DNA from: Lachnospiraceae bacterium
GTDB lineage: Bacteria > Bacillota > Clostridia > Lachnospirales > Lachnospiraceae
Assembly: GCA_902363825.1 (NCBI GenBank)
Contig: CABJBK010000003.1
Span: forward strand, 62,001-126,000
Direction: 5' to 3'
Length of the DNA stretch: 64,000 nucleotides
Part shown: one piece after another, positions 42,547-50,441 of the stretch
Position numbering within the stretch: position 1 is the first letter of the stretch
Layout of the letters: each line of letters opens with the position of its first letter
Position numbers and translations under genes: made by a program
Notes under the pieces: generated by a model
The model's database searches: none
What the model saw: the letters and a program-made list of their open reading frames with translations, nothing else
What the model was told of the DNA's origin: nothing

Positions 42547-43881
42547 ATGCGGATCCAGTTGCCGGAAAAAGTAAGCAAGATCATAAATTGTCTGACCGAA
42601 GCCGGGTATGAAGCCTATGCGGTCGGCGGCTGTGTGCGTGATACCCTGCTCGGGCGGACACCCGGGGACTGGGATATCACGACATCGGCAAAGCCGGCAG
42701 AAGTGAAGGCTCTGTTTGGACGGACGATCGACACCGGGATCCTGCACGGGACGGTGACGGTTATGCTTGGCAAAGAGGGATTCGAGGTCACGACTTACCG
42801 GATCGACGGGGAGTATGAGGACGCAAGACATCCCAAGAATGTTGTTTATACGGCAAACCTGCTTGAAGATTTAAAAAGGCGTGATTTTACGATCAATGCG
42901 ATGGCATACAATGACGCCGAGGGGCTGATCGACGTGTTTGACGGCATCGCGGATCTGAAAAAAGGAGTGATCCGCTGCGTGGGCGATCCGATGGACCGCT
43001 TCGGCGAGGATGCATTAAGGATGCTTCGCGCGGTGCGCTTTGCCGCACAGCTTGGATTTTCAATCGAAGAAAAGACAAGAGGGGCGATCATCTCGCTTGC
43101 GCCGAATCTTTCGCGGATCAGCGCGGAACGCATACAGACCGAGCTCGTCAAACTTCTGGTTTCCGCGCATCCCGAGGAGATGCGCACGGTATATGAGACC
43201 GGGATCTCCAAGGTGATCCTGCCGGAATTTGACGCGATGATGGAAGAAGAACAGAGAAAACCACATCACTGTTATACGGTAGGTGAGCACACGATCCATG
43301 CGATGTGCGCAATCAGACCGGATAAGGTGCTGCGCCTTACGATGCTGTTTCATGATGTTGCGAAACCGGTGTGCCGCACGGTAGACGAAAAAGGCATTTA
43401 CCATTACCACGGACATCCGGCAAAGGGAGCGCAGATGGCGCATGCCATTTTCCGCAGATTAAAGTTCGACTGTGATACGATGGACAGGGTGTGCCGCCTG
43501 ATCACCTGGCATGATGATAATCCGCCGTTAGATGAAGCGTCTGTGCGAAAGGCGGTCCACCGCGCGGGCATCGAGCAGTATCCGGCGCTGTTTTTGGTAA
43601 AACGTGCCGATATCCTTGCAAAGAGCAAAGTGGGACAGAAAGAGAAGCTGGCGTATGTGGATGCCTATGAGCGCATGTATGAGGAGATCAGAAGAAGAGG
43701 CGACTGCCTGACGTTAAAAGAACTTGCGGTCAGCGGAAAAGACCTGATCGGTGCCGGTATCAAACCGGGGAAACAGATCGGAGAGATCTTAAATACCCTG
43801 CTCGCGCTGGTGTTAGAGGATCCGCAGAAAAATACAAAAGAATATTTAATGAGTTATACTTTAAAGAACCTGTTCATATGA
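42547..43881 (+). CDS. cca: CCA tRNA nucleotidyltransferase with HD domain
   Basis: Adds the 3' CCA end to tRNAs. The 444-residue enzyme has the nucleotidyltransferase core GGCVRDTLLGR (27-37) and DWD (41-43, the two metal carboxylates), followed by the RRDFTINAMAY block and the tRNA-binding part GEDALRMLRAVRFAAQLGF. A C-terminal HD domain (about 240-370, with LFHDVAKP) is typical of class II enzymes with extra phosphohydrolase. AGGAGG precedes the start. The two tRNA genes in the window lack encoded CCA, so this enzyme is needed to finish them. Confidence 0.95.
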   Translation: MRIQLPEKVSKIINCLTEAGYEAYAVGGCVRDTLLGRTPGDWDITTSAKPAEVKALFGRTIDTGILHGTVTVMLGKEGFEVTTYRIDGEYEDARHPKNVVYTANLLEDLKRRDFTINAMAYNDAEGLIDVFDGIADLKKGVIRCVGDPMDRFGEDALRMLRAVRFAAQLGFSIEEKTRGAIISLAPNLSRISAERIQTELVKLLVSAHPEEMRTVYETGISKVILPEFDAMMEEEQRKPHHCYTVGEHTIHAMCAIRPDKVLRLTMLFHDVAKPVCRTVDEKGIYHYHGHPAKGAQMAHAIFRRLKFDCDTMDRVCRLITWHDDNPPLDEASVRKAVHRAGIEQYPALFLVKRADILAKSKVGQKEKLAYVDAYERMYEEIRRRGDCLTLKELAVSGKDLIGAGIKPGKQIGEILNTLLALVLEDPQKNTKEYLMSYTLKNLFI

Positions 43882-43942
43882 TAGAAAGAATAACAAATCC
43901 ACCCTTTCCATGAAAGCATGAAAAAAGGGACAGGATGAACAT

Positions 43943-44953
43943 ATGGAGGGGTTCTTTTTGTATAATCAGGCAGAGCAGTTGATGGAACAGTATCCGCTTA
44001 CCGTAACGGAGACGGCGAAAGGACGTGGGGCGCTTATCTGCATCACAGAGTGCGGAGAAAAAATATTAAAGGAATATAAAGGTTCTGCTGTCAGGGCGGA
44101 GATTCTGCATGATGTTGCGGAATATTTAAATAAAGCAGGCATAAAAACGGACGGGATCATAAAAACGACCGAGGGGGCGTTTCTTTCCGGAAGCGTCGAG
44201 GAAGGCTTTTATCTTTTAAAAGACTGGTACAGCGGCAGGGAGTGCGATACAAAAAGCAGGGATGACATCCTGGAGGCGGTTGCGCAGCTAGCAAGAATGC
44301 ACCAGTGCCTTGCGCAGTATGACGGGCAGATACCGGAAGGCTTCTTTGTGTCGGAGCAGATCCTGATCGGAGAGTATGAGAGACATACGCGTGAGCTAAA
44401 GAAGGTGCGCAATTATATCCGTGCGAAAAAGAAGAAAAATCTGTTTGAGACAAAATTTATGGAACATTACAGCAGCTACCTCACGCAGGCGGAAGAGGTG
44501 GAGGAACGCTTAAAGGAGCAGGCGGCGCACCGGGAAGAGAGCGAGTGGCAGCAGATGTACGGACTGTGCCATGGCGATTACAATCAGCACAACATCCTGT
44601 TCCGCAAAGAAGGGATCTGGATCATCAATCTCGAGCAGCTTCATGTAGATGTTCAGGTGAGCGACCTGGCGCATTTTATGCGTAAGATCTTAGAAAAACA
44701 TAACTGGAATACCGGACTTGGCATGGATATGATCCGCGCGTATGACAAAAAGAAAAAGCTGTCCGCCATGGAATGTGAGCAGATCTGTTTCAGGCTCGCC
44801 TACCCGGAAAAATTCTGGAAAGTGGCGAATCATTACTACAATTCCAGAAAGTCCTGGGTATCCGGCAGAGACATAGAAAAGTTAGACAAAGTGACAGGGC
44901 AGGAAAAAGAACGGCAGCAGTTCCTTGAAATGCTGTTTCATTTTGTGCGATAG
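43943..44953 (+). CDS. CotS-like spore coat kinase-fold protein
   Basis: A 336-residue protein of the aminoglycoside phosphotransferase/CotS fold. It has GEKILKEYKG (ATP-lysine region, about 34-43), and the catalytic loop LCHGDYNQHNILF (about 213-225) with Asp and Asn. The following metal-binding Asp of CotS/APH proteins is replaced: IINLEQ is present where IDFD is usual (about 231-236). So catalysis may be weak or lost. It stands alone after cca, with no sporulation neighbours. The start may be ATG 43943, or TTG 43958, which follows GGAGGGG. Confidence 0.8.
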   Translation: MEGFFLYNQAEQLMEQYPLTVTETAKGRGALICITECGEKILKEYKGSAVRAEILHDVAEYLNKAGIKTDGIIKTTEGAFLSGSVEEGFYLLKDWYSGRECDTKSRDDILEAVAQLARMHQCLAQYDGQIPEGFFVSEQILIGEYERHTRELKKVRNYIRAKKKKNLFETKFMEHYSSYLTQAEEVEERLKEQAAHREESEWQQMYGLCHGDYNQHNILFRKEGIWIINLEQLHVDVQVSDLAHFMRKILEKHNWNTGLGMDMIRAYDKKKKLSAMECEQICFRLAYPEKFWKVANHYYNSRKSWVSGRDIEKLDKVTGQEKERQQFLEMLFHFVR

Positions 44954-45012
44954 TATTGTATAATGAGCAAAAATGGGAAAATGGAAACGGCAGATTAGGA
45001 TGAGGTGAAGGC

Positions 45013-46335
45013 ATGAAGATACGAGGGAGGATATGGATACCGTTACTGGCAGTTTTGCTTTTGGTGGCAGGATGTGCCGGAGCGGAACAACAGCCGAAAT
45101 TTACGACAGGAAAGAATACATATAACAGTGCGGCGAAACAGGAGCAGAGCACGGAGGAGCCGTCGGAGCAGAGTACATCCGTGGCGGGGCTTCATGTGGT
45201 CGTCAATATCGATACACAGTCGGAGATGCTGACACTGCAGAAAGTGGAAAACGGAAAGCTGTTAGAGCGCAGTTACAACAGCGGGACCTGTTTTTACAAT
45301 AAATATGGCAGTATCATGTCGTTGGCGCGGCTGGAACTCGGAAGCGTGGTCACATTCCGCGCAACGGACGACGGCATATTGACGGAGGTCACGGTGAGCG
45401 ATCAGGCGTGGGAACGCGGCCAGGTGAAGAAATACCGCATCGATGAGGAGCGGAACGTATTTACGATCGGGACATCGAATTACGCGATCGATGAAGACAC
45501 CAACTTTTTCTCGGATGACGGAACGATCCTGGTAAATGATATTGGAGACGGGGATGAACTCCGCGTCTGGGGGATCGGCCGGCGGATCCTGTCAGTCACG
45601 GTGACGACCGGACATGGCGAGATCGAACTGTATGGGACGGATGTCTTTGAGGGCGGATACATCATGCTCTCGGGCGCGCAGAAATATTATTATGAGATCA
45701 CAGGCGGGATGACCATCGAAGTGCCGGAGGGCGATTACCGGCTGACAGCAGCCGGAAACGGATATGGCGGAAGCATGGACATCACAGTAACACGGGATGA
45801 GACGGTGACGGCGGATCTCGATATGATAAAGGGAGAGGGGCCGAAATCCTGTGAGCTTTCCTTTACCGTGACAGTGCCGGATACGACGGTGCTCTTAGAC
45901 GGTCAGCCGGTGGATCTTTCAATGCCGGTTACGGTTACCTATGGAACACATTCGCTTCAGGCTGCGGCAACGGGATATTCCGCATGGTCGAGACAGCTTG
46001 TCGTAAATTCCGAGACGGCGAATATCATTATCGATCTGACAGAAAACGCGGTAAGTTCCGGGGAAGAGTCCACAGAATCGACGGATACCGTGCAGGGGAC
46101 AACGGGCGACAGCACGCAGAGTGACAGCAGCGAGAGCACCACGACAGACAGTACCCAGACTGGTGTCACAGACAGCAGTCAGAGCAGCACACAGAGCGGG
46201 AACTCGGGCAGTACGCAGACGAATCTCGGAAATTCCCTGATCACGGATGAAGCGGAAAGTGATTCAACGAATACGGCAACGGAAAGTTATTTGAAAACAT
46301 TATCCGGCATTATGGATACGCTGACCGGGGAATAG
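45013..46335 (+). CDS. PEGA-domain lipoprotein with Ser/Thr-rich tail
   Basis: A 440-residue surface lipoprotein: signal with lipobox AGC (Cys21), a low-complexity linker (about 25-60), a beta-rich region (about 60-210), two PEGA-type domains (about 215-275, TIEVPEGDYRLTAAGNGYGG, and about 280-345, DTTVLLDGQPVDLSMPVTVTYGTHSLQAAATGY), then a Ser/Thr/Gln-rich segment (350-415) and a C-terminal tail. PEGA domains are extracellular beta-sandwiches; the function is unknown. The start follows GAGGTGAAGG. Confidence 0.75.
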   Translation: MKIRGRIWIPLLAVLLLVAGCAGAEQQPKFTTGKNTYNSAAKQEQSTEEPSEQSTSVAGLHVVVNIDTQSEMLTLQKVENGKLLERSYNSGTCFYNKYGSIMSLARLELGSVVTFRATDDGILTEVTVSDQAWERGQVKKYRIDEERNVFTIGTSNYAIDEDTNFFSDDGTILVNDIGDGDELRVWGIGRRILSVTVTTGHGEIELYGTDVFEGGYIMLSGAQKYYYEITGGMTIEVPEGDYRLTAAGNGYGGSMDITVTRDETVTADLDMIKGEGPKSCELSFTVTVPDTTVLLDGQPVDLSMPVTVTYGTHSLQAAATGYSAWSRQLVVNSETANIIIDLTENAVSSGEESTESTDTVQGTTGDSTQSDSSESTTTDSTQTGVTDSSQSSTQSGNSGSTQTNLGNSLITDEAESDSTNTATESYLKTLSGIMDTLTGE

Positions 46336-46357
46336 GGGCTAAAAACGCCGAAATCCC

Positions 46358-46386
46358 TTGACAAACCTAGGAAAAACAAGTATAAA
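46358..46386 (+). promoter_or_regulatory. Strong promoter of hup
   Basis: Perfect TTGACA (46358-46363), 17 bp spacer, TATAAA (46381-46386). Expected start near 46393, giving a 60 nt leader before the HU gene. Confidence 0.85.
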
Positions 46387-46454
46387 TATATTCGTAGGTA
46401 AAATAGATAAAACGCCTCATATATTATTGAAAAGTCCAGAGGAGGAATTTTAAC

Positions 46455-46730
46455 ATGAACAAGGCAGAATTGGTTTCAGCTATGGCTGACAAAGCGAACT
46501 TATCTAAAAAAGATGCAGAAACAGCATTAAAGGCTTTCACAGATGTAGTTGCTGAAGAATTAAAGAAGGGTGAAAAGATCCAGTTAGTAGGCTTCGGAAC
46601 ATTTGAAGTATCTGAGAGAGCTGAAAGAACAGGCAGAAATCCGCAGACAGGTAAGGAAATGACAATTCCAGCTTCCAAAGCACCGAAATTCAAAGCAGGT
46701 AAAGCTTTAAAAGATATGATCAACGCATAA
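46455..46730 (+). CDS. hup: HU family DNA-binding protein
   Basis: Histone-like protein that bends DNA, 91 residues. It has MNKAELVSAMADKANLSKKDAETALKAF at the N-terminus and the beta-arm region GFGTFEVSERAERTGRNPQTGKEMTIPASKAPKFKAGKALKDMIN, the family standard. Codon use is biased as in highly expressed genes, with strong promoter and AGAGGAGG ribosome site. It stands alone between promoter and terminator. Confidence 0.97.
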   Translation: MNKAELVSAMADKANLSKKDAETALKAFTDVVAEELKKGEKIQLVGFGTFEVSERAERTGRNPQTGKEMTIPASKAPKFKAGKALKDMINA

Positions 46731-46745
46731 TTAGGTTTATGTTTG

Positions 46746-46795
46746 ACAGAGGTGTAACGAAAATCGGATTTTTCGTTATAACCTCTGTTTTTTTG
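46746..46795 (+). terminator. Strong terminator of hup
   Basis: ACAGAGGTGTAACGAAAA (46746-46763) pairs with TTTTCGTTATAACCTCTGT (46770-46788), one small bulge, followed by T7. One of the strongest hairpins in the window. Confidence 0.92.
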
Positions 46796-46910
46796 TAATG
46801 GCGACGAGGAAAATGGGCGCCGTGCTTGCACGAGCGGCCATTTGACGACCGCTGATCAGAGCGGATGCACGAAGTGCATCCCGTCTCTGTAATGGCGACG
46901 AGGAAAATGG
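46796..46910 (+). repeat. Intergenic repeat element, copy A
   Basis: A direct repeat of AATGGCGACGAGGAAAATGG occurs at 46797-46816 and 46891-46910. Its core (46844-46910) starts GACGACCGCTGATC, contains the hairpin GGATGCAC-GAA-GTGCATCC, and ends GTCTCTGTAATGGCGACGAGG. Copy B is at 48338-48404 and a 12 bp end fragment is at 57006-57017. All three lie directly after a terminator T run. The end of this copy supplies the ribosome site of the following S4 gene. Confidence 0.75.
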
Positions 46911-46919
46911 AGGATGACC

Positions 46920-47159
46920 ATGAGACTGGACAAGTTTTTAAAAGTATCCCGGCTGATCAAACGACGCACCGTGGCAAATGAGGCATGTGACGCAGGACGC
47001 GTCATGGTGAACGGAAAACCTGCCAAGGCATCGGTGAATGTGAAGGTGGGGGATATCATAGAGATCCTGTTCGGAACCAAGACCGTAAAGGTGGAAGTGC
47101 TGGATCTCCAGGATACGACCAAAAAAGAAGAAGCAAAAGATCTGTTCCGTTATCTGTAA
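46920..47159 (+). CDS. rqcP: S4-domain RNA-binding protein RqcP (YabO)
   Basis: A 79-residue S4-domain protein that helps alanine-tail addition to stalled nascent chains on 50S subunits in ribosome-associated quality control. It reads MRLDKFLKVSRLIKRRTVANEACDAGRVMVNGKPAKASVNVKVGD, which is the full S4 fold. ATG 46920 is preferred because GGAGG is 6 nt upstream; ATG 46914 abuts the ribosome site. It begins the typical Firmicutes set with yabP, yabQ and divIC. Confidence 0.92.
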   Translation: MRLDKFLKVSRLIKRRTVANEACDAGRVMVNGKPAKASVNVKVGDIIEILFGTKTVKVEVLDLQDTTKKEEAKDLFRYL

Positions 47160-47177
47160 AAACGGACATATTTAAGG

Positions 47178-47241
47178 AAGCCTCCTAATATACTTAAAAG
47201 AAAAGGTGAACAGGCCTTTTATCAAGTAAATTGGGAGGCTT
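47178..47241 (+). promoter_or_regulatory. Hairpin that overlaps the yabP ribosome site
   Basis: AAGCCTCC (47178-47185) is perfectly complementary to GGAGGCTT (47234-47241), which contains the yabP Shine-Dalgarno GGAGG and is followed by T4. An inner hairpin AAAAGG/CCTTTT (47201-47206 and 47215-47220) lies in between. It could be a weak terminator for rqcP, a translational block for yabP, or both. Confidence 0.5.
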
Positions 47242-47246
47242 TTTCT

Positions 47247-47531
47247 ATGGAAGAAAAAACAGTTTCAAAGACACATAAAGTATTATTGCAGAACCGCAAA
47301 TCCGGCAGCTTCAGCGGCATCGTGGATGTGCTGTCCTTCGATGTGGCGGAGATCCTTTTAGAGACGGAACTTGGGATGCTTTTAATCAAGGGAAATGATC
47401 TTCACGTCAACCGCCTGTCCTTGGAGAAGGGGGAAGTGGACGTGGAAGGCAGGATCGACAGTATCGCATATTCGGAGGTCAACAGTTACGCAAAGCAGGG
47501 AGAGTCATTTCTGGGGCGTATTTTTAAATGA
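47247..47531 (+). CDS. yabP: Sporulation protein YabP
   Basis: A 94-residue protein of the YabP family, needed for spore formation with YabQ. The core SGIVDVLSFDVAEILLETELGMLLIKGNDLHVNRLSLEKGEVDVEGRIDSI is typical. GGGAGG is 8 nt upstream of ATG 47247 but can pair with 47178-47185. The end overlaps yabQ by four bases (ATGA). Confidence 0.93.
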   Translation: MEEKTVSKTHKVLLQNRKSGSFSGIVDVLSFDVAEILLETELGMLLIKGNDLHVNRLSLEKGEVDVEGRIDSIAYSEVNSYAKQGESFLGRIFK

Positions 47532-47956
47532 TGGTCAGTGAGAGCATCCTTACCGAACTCCGGTTCCTTCTGGTATCGCTTCTTTCCGGAGCCGCGATGA
47601 TCCTTTTTTATGATCTGTTCCGCGTCATCCGGCGCGTGATCGCGCATGGGACGGTCTGGACTGCGGTCGAGGACTTTATCTACTGGCTGTGCTGCGCGTT
47701 GTTCGTGTTTGCCATGCTTTACCGGGAAAATGACGGGCTGATCCGGGGATTCGCGATCGGTGGGATGGCAGTCGGGATGCTTTGCTATAACCGTTTTGTC
47801 AGTCCGTTTTTTGTAAAATATATGGCGCTTGTCTTTGGGACGGTGTTTCGCATCCTGCGCCGGGTGGCAGGAATTTTGTGCCGTCCCTTAAAAAAATTGA
47901 AAAAGATATTGAAAAAAATAGTCAGACTGGTTAAAATAGGGTTATGTAAACTGTAA
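47528..47956 (+). CDS. yabQ: Spore cortex protein YabQ
   Basis: A 142-residue membrane protein with about four hydrophobic segments (17-35, 45-68, 78-95, and a last one near 100-115), then a very basic tail (KKLKKILKKIV). It overlaps yabP and precedes divIC, the standard order. YabQ acts in the mother cell for cortex formation in Bacillus. Confidence 0.88.
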   Translation: MMVSESILTELRFLLVSLLSGAAMILFYDLFRVIRRVIAHGTVWTAVEDFIYWLCCALFVFAMLYRENDGLIRGFAIGGMAVGMLCYNRFVSPFFVKYMALVFGTVFRILRRVAGILCRPLKKLKKILKKIVRLVKIGLCKL

Positions 47957-47969
47957 TGGAGGCTTTGCC

Positions 47970-48287
47970 ATGGGCAGGTATCGGAAACGGAAAAAGAAAG
48001 AAAATCGAATGGGAAAGTTATGCGTATCGGGAATCGTATTCATGTTCCTGATCGTAATGTCGATCCAGATCGTGAAACTATACAAAGAGGATCAGACCTA
48101 TATCGCGAAGGAAAAGGAGTTAAACGAACAGCTGGAAGACGCGACGGAAGAACAGCAGCAGCTTGCGGATTATGAGCAGTATACGCAGTCGCAGCAGTAC
48201 ATAGAAGAAGTCGCAAAGAGTAAGCTCGGACTGGTCTATAACAATGAGATCGTGTTTAAGGAACAGGATACCGAGGATGGAAAATAA
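47970..48287 (+). CDS. divIC: Septum formation initiator (DivIC/FtsB family)
   Basis: A 105-residue bitopic membrane protein: basic N-terminus, one membrane helix (about 17-36), then a coiled coil (about 40-75) and the short conserved end YIEEVAKSKLGLVYNNEIVFKE. It supports the divisome with FtsL. It follows yabQ by 13 nt and is the last gene before a strong terminator. Confidence 0.9.
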   Translation: MGRYRKRKKKENRMGKLCVSGIVFMFLIVMSIQIVKLYKEDQTYIAKEKELNEQLEDATEEQQQLADYEQYTQSQQYIEEVAKSKLGLVYNNEIVFKEQDTEDGK

Positions 48288-48304
48288 AAAATGTGGATTG
48301 TAAG

Positions 48305-48332
48305 ACCGCTGCCGGTGCGCAGCGGTTTTTTT
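48305..48332 (+). terminator. Terminator after divIC
   Basis: ACCGCTGC (48305-48312) pairs with GCAGCGGT (48319-48326), then T7 (48326-48332). The repeat element copy B begins six bases later. Confidence 0.92.
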
Positions 48333-48337
48333 GTAAT

Positions 48338-48404
48338 GACGACCGCTGATCTTAAGTGGGATGCGGAACGCATCCCGTCTCTGTAATGGCGATGAGGAAA
48401 ATGG
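48338..48404 (+). repeat. Intergenic repeat element, copy B
   Basis: 67 bp element aligned to copy A core: GACGACCGCTGATC, then hairpin GGGATGCG-GAA-CGCATCCC, then GTCTCTGTAATGGCGATGAGG. The stem differs from copy A by paired changes (outer G/C and inner AC/GT versus G/C), so the hairpin is kept while the sequence is not. Its end contains the ATG at 48401 of a small open frame. Confidence 0.75.
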
Positions 48405-48547
48405 AAGAGGTACCTGCGCTTGAACTGCCTAAAATGCGTGAGGTGCGTCAATTCGATTCAAAACTCCATATGAACGGAGAAAATGCCGAAAACTTTTTTG
48501 AAATGGAACGATGGTTTGACAAACATTTCAGACATGCCTTTTTATAA
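48401..48547 (+). CDS. Possible small protein (48 aa), start inside the repeat
   Basis: Open frame MEEVPALELPKMREVRQF to HFRHAFL, 48 codons, with GATGAGG as ribosome site at the end of repeat copy B. It is rich in charged residues, with no membrane segment. Its 3' end carries the predicted spoIIE promoter, so the open frame could be coincidental. No family is recognised. Confidence 0.35.
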   Translation: MEEVPALELPKMREVRQFDSKLHMNGENAENFFEMERWFDKHFRHAFL

Positions 48548-48548
48548 T
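48516..48548 (+). promoter_or_regulatory. Predicted Spo0A-activated promoter of spoIIE
   Basis: TTGACA (48516-48521) and TATAAT (48543-48548) are both consensus but are separated by 21 bp instead of 17. This unusual spacing is the known hallmark of the Spo0A-dependent sigma-A promoters of spoIIE and spoIIG in Bacillus. The reverse complement at 48515-48521 reads TGTCAAA, fitting a Spo0A box (TGTCRAA). Start expected near 48555. Confidence 0.65.
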
Positions 48549-48596
48549 AGCCCTTGCTTTGGATGAACGAAGCGAGATCAAGGAGGGCTGGATAAA

Positions 48597-50438
48597 ATGA
48601 AACGACTGAAAACAAAACAGATCATTACTTATTTCGTTGGAATGCTGATATGCAGGGTGTCTTTTGCCGGATGCTATCCGATCATTCCGGCGTATTTTGC
48701 GGCGGTGTATCTGCAGGATCAGGGGAGGGCGGCGTTTACCTTTTTTCTGTATCTTGGCATGGTGCTCTTTCTGCCGATCACCCAGACCGCGAAATACGCG
48801 ATGGCAGTGCTCGTCACCTTTGTAGTGATAAAGATGTCCGAGTGGGTGAACCGGCATTGCAAAGTGACGCTGGCGGCGGGGACTGCCGGAGTGGCAACTG
48901 CGGTTCTCTCCGTATTTGGCGGGGTGTTTAACTGGATGAATGACCGGAAACCGGTGAGCGGGATCCTGGAAGGAATCTTCATTTTCGGACTGACCATGGT
49001 GCTGCATCGTTTTTTTTACTTTTTTTTTCAGAAAAAAGAAGAAAAGAATGGCGCCGCGCCGCAGATGCTGCCCGGGGAAGAACGGCTGAAAACCTATGCG
49101 GACTCATTTCTCGGGCTGTCGCAGGTGTTCTCCGGGATGAGCGTGGACAAAAAGGATTTCGCCGCGGAGGAATACGGAAGGATGAAAGATGAGATCGCGG
49201 GAAAGATCTGCATCTCCTGCGACCAGTGCGCACTCTGCTGGGAACGGGAAAAAAGTCCGATACAGGAATATTTCACCGCGCTGATTTTATCCATCCGGAA
49301 AAACGGCGTGCCGGATGAAAAAGAAGAAAAGAGGCTCCGCACCTGCTGCCCATATACCTCGGAAGTTGTGGAGGAGGCGGTACGGGTATTTGAAAAAGCG
49401 AAACTCAATATGGCGTGGTACAACAGACTGCAGGAGAACCGCGAAGTCATTGCGCAGCAGCTAAGCGCAATGGCATATATTATGGAAGACTGCGCAAAGC
49501 CGCCCGAGGACATCAGCGCCAAAGAGGAGAAGGCTCTTTCGGAGATCCGTTATCAGGCAAAAGAGCGCGGGATCTTTGTACATGAGGGAGCGGTCTATGA
49601 AAAAAAGGATGGAAAAAGGCAGCTTGCGCTCTCCGTTTCGGTAAAAAAGGACGGCTGCATACCGGTAAAAGAACTGGTGCGCGCGGTTCATGCCGCGACC
49701 GGATGGTGCGTGCGTCCGCACCGTGACGAAAAAAATCTGATCGGGAAGGAGCGCATCCGTCTGGTCTTTGAGGAAGACACACGCTATCACACGGTACACG
49801 GAGTGGCGCGCCTCGTCAAAGAAGGGGCATCGGTATCCGGCGATAACTTTTCCTTTCAGGAGCTTGTGGACGGAGAGTTTGTCATGAGCCTTTCCGACGG
49901 CATGGGCTCGGGGAGCCGCGCTTGTAAGGAAAGCGAAATGGTGATAGAGTTAATAGAGAAATTTTTGGAGGCGGGATTTTCCAAGGAGACCGCGATCCGC
50001 ATGATGAATTCCGCAATGGTCATCCGTGGCGAGGACGATCTGTTTTCCACGGTTGACATCAGCGCACTCAATCTTTATGATGGGAACTGCACCTTCTATA
50101 AGATCGGTGCGTCCGCGACTTTTATCAGACGCGCGGACTGTGTGGAGTGCCTGATATCGGAAAATCTGCCGGTGGGGGTATATTACAGTGTTGAGATCGA
50201 AAAGACCACACGCAGTCTTTCGGACGGTGATTTTATCATCATGATGTCGGATGGTGTGCTGGAATACTTAAATGTGCCGCATCCAGAGGAAGCGATGGAG
50301 AGCATCATCGCAGGGATCGATACCAATCATCCGGGGCGTTTCGCAAAGCAGCTTTTGGATCAGGTGCTTGTATACACGGACGGAAAGGTCAGCGATGACA
50401 TGACGGTCCTGGTGGCGGCGGTATGGGAGAAAGCGTAA
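48597..50438 (+). CDS. spoIIE: Stage II sporulation protein E (SpoIIE phosphatase)
   Basis: PP2C-type serine phosphatase that dephosphorylates SpoIIAA and so frees sigma-F in the forespore, and helps polar septation. 613 residues, shorter than the Bacillus protein (about 830), with fewer N-terminal membrane segments (about 12-155). The central part has a Cys-rich stretch (CISCDQCALCWERE, about 203-216). The C-terminal phosphatase domain has LSDGMGSGSRACKESEMVIELIEKFLEAGF, FSTVDISALNLYDG, KIGASATFIRR and SDGVLEYL. AAGGAGGG precedes the start. It is preceded by a Spo0A-like promoter and followed by tilS after three bases. Confidence 0.95.
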   Translation: MKRLKTKQIITYFVGMLICRVSFAGCYPIIPAYFAAVYLQDQGRAAFTFFLYLGMVLFLPITQTAKYAMAVLVTFVVIKMSEWVNRHCKVTLAAGTAGVATAVLSVFGGVFNWMNDRKPVSGILEGIFIFGLTMVLHRFFYFFFQKKEEKNGAAPQMLPGEERLKTYADSFLGLSQVFSGMSVDKKDFAAEEYGRMKDEIAGKICISCDQCALCWEREKSPIQEYFTALILSIRKNGVPDEKEEKRLRTCCPYTSEVVEEAVRVFEKAKLNMAWYNRLQENREVIAQQLSAMAYIMEDCAKPPEDISAKEEKALSEIRYQAKERGIFVHEGAVYEKKDGKRQLALSVSVKKDGCIPVKELVRAVHAATGWCVRPHRDEKNLIGKERIRLVFEEDTRYHTVHGVARLVKEGASVSGDNFSFQELVDGEFVMSLSDGMGSGSRACKESEMVIELIEKFLEAGFSKETAIRMMNSAMVIRGEDDLFSTVDISALNLYDGNCTFYKIGASATFIRRADCVECLISENLPVGVYYSVEIEKTTRSLSDGDFIIMMSDGVLEYLNVPHPEEAMESIIAGIDTNHPGRFAKQLLDQVLVYTDGKVSDDMTVLVAAVWEKA

Positions 50439-50441
50439 AAA

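Noticed and set aside
48549..48589. Stem AGCCCT/AGGGCT that would bury the spoIIE ribosome site
   Set aside because: The predicted spoIIE start lies near 48555, so the left arm (48549-48554) would not be in the transcript. It could matter only for a longer transcript.
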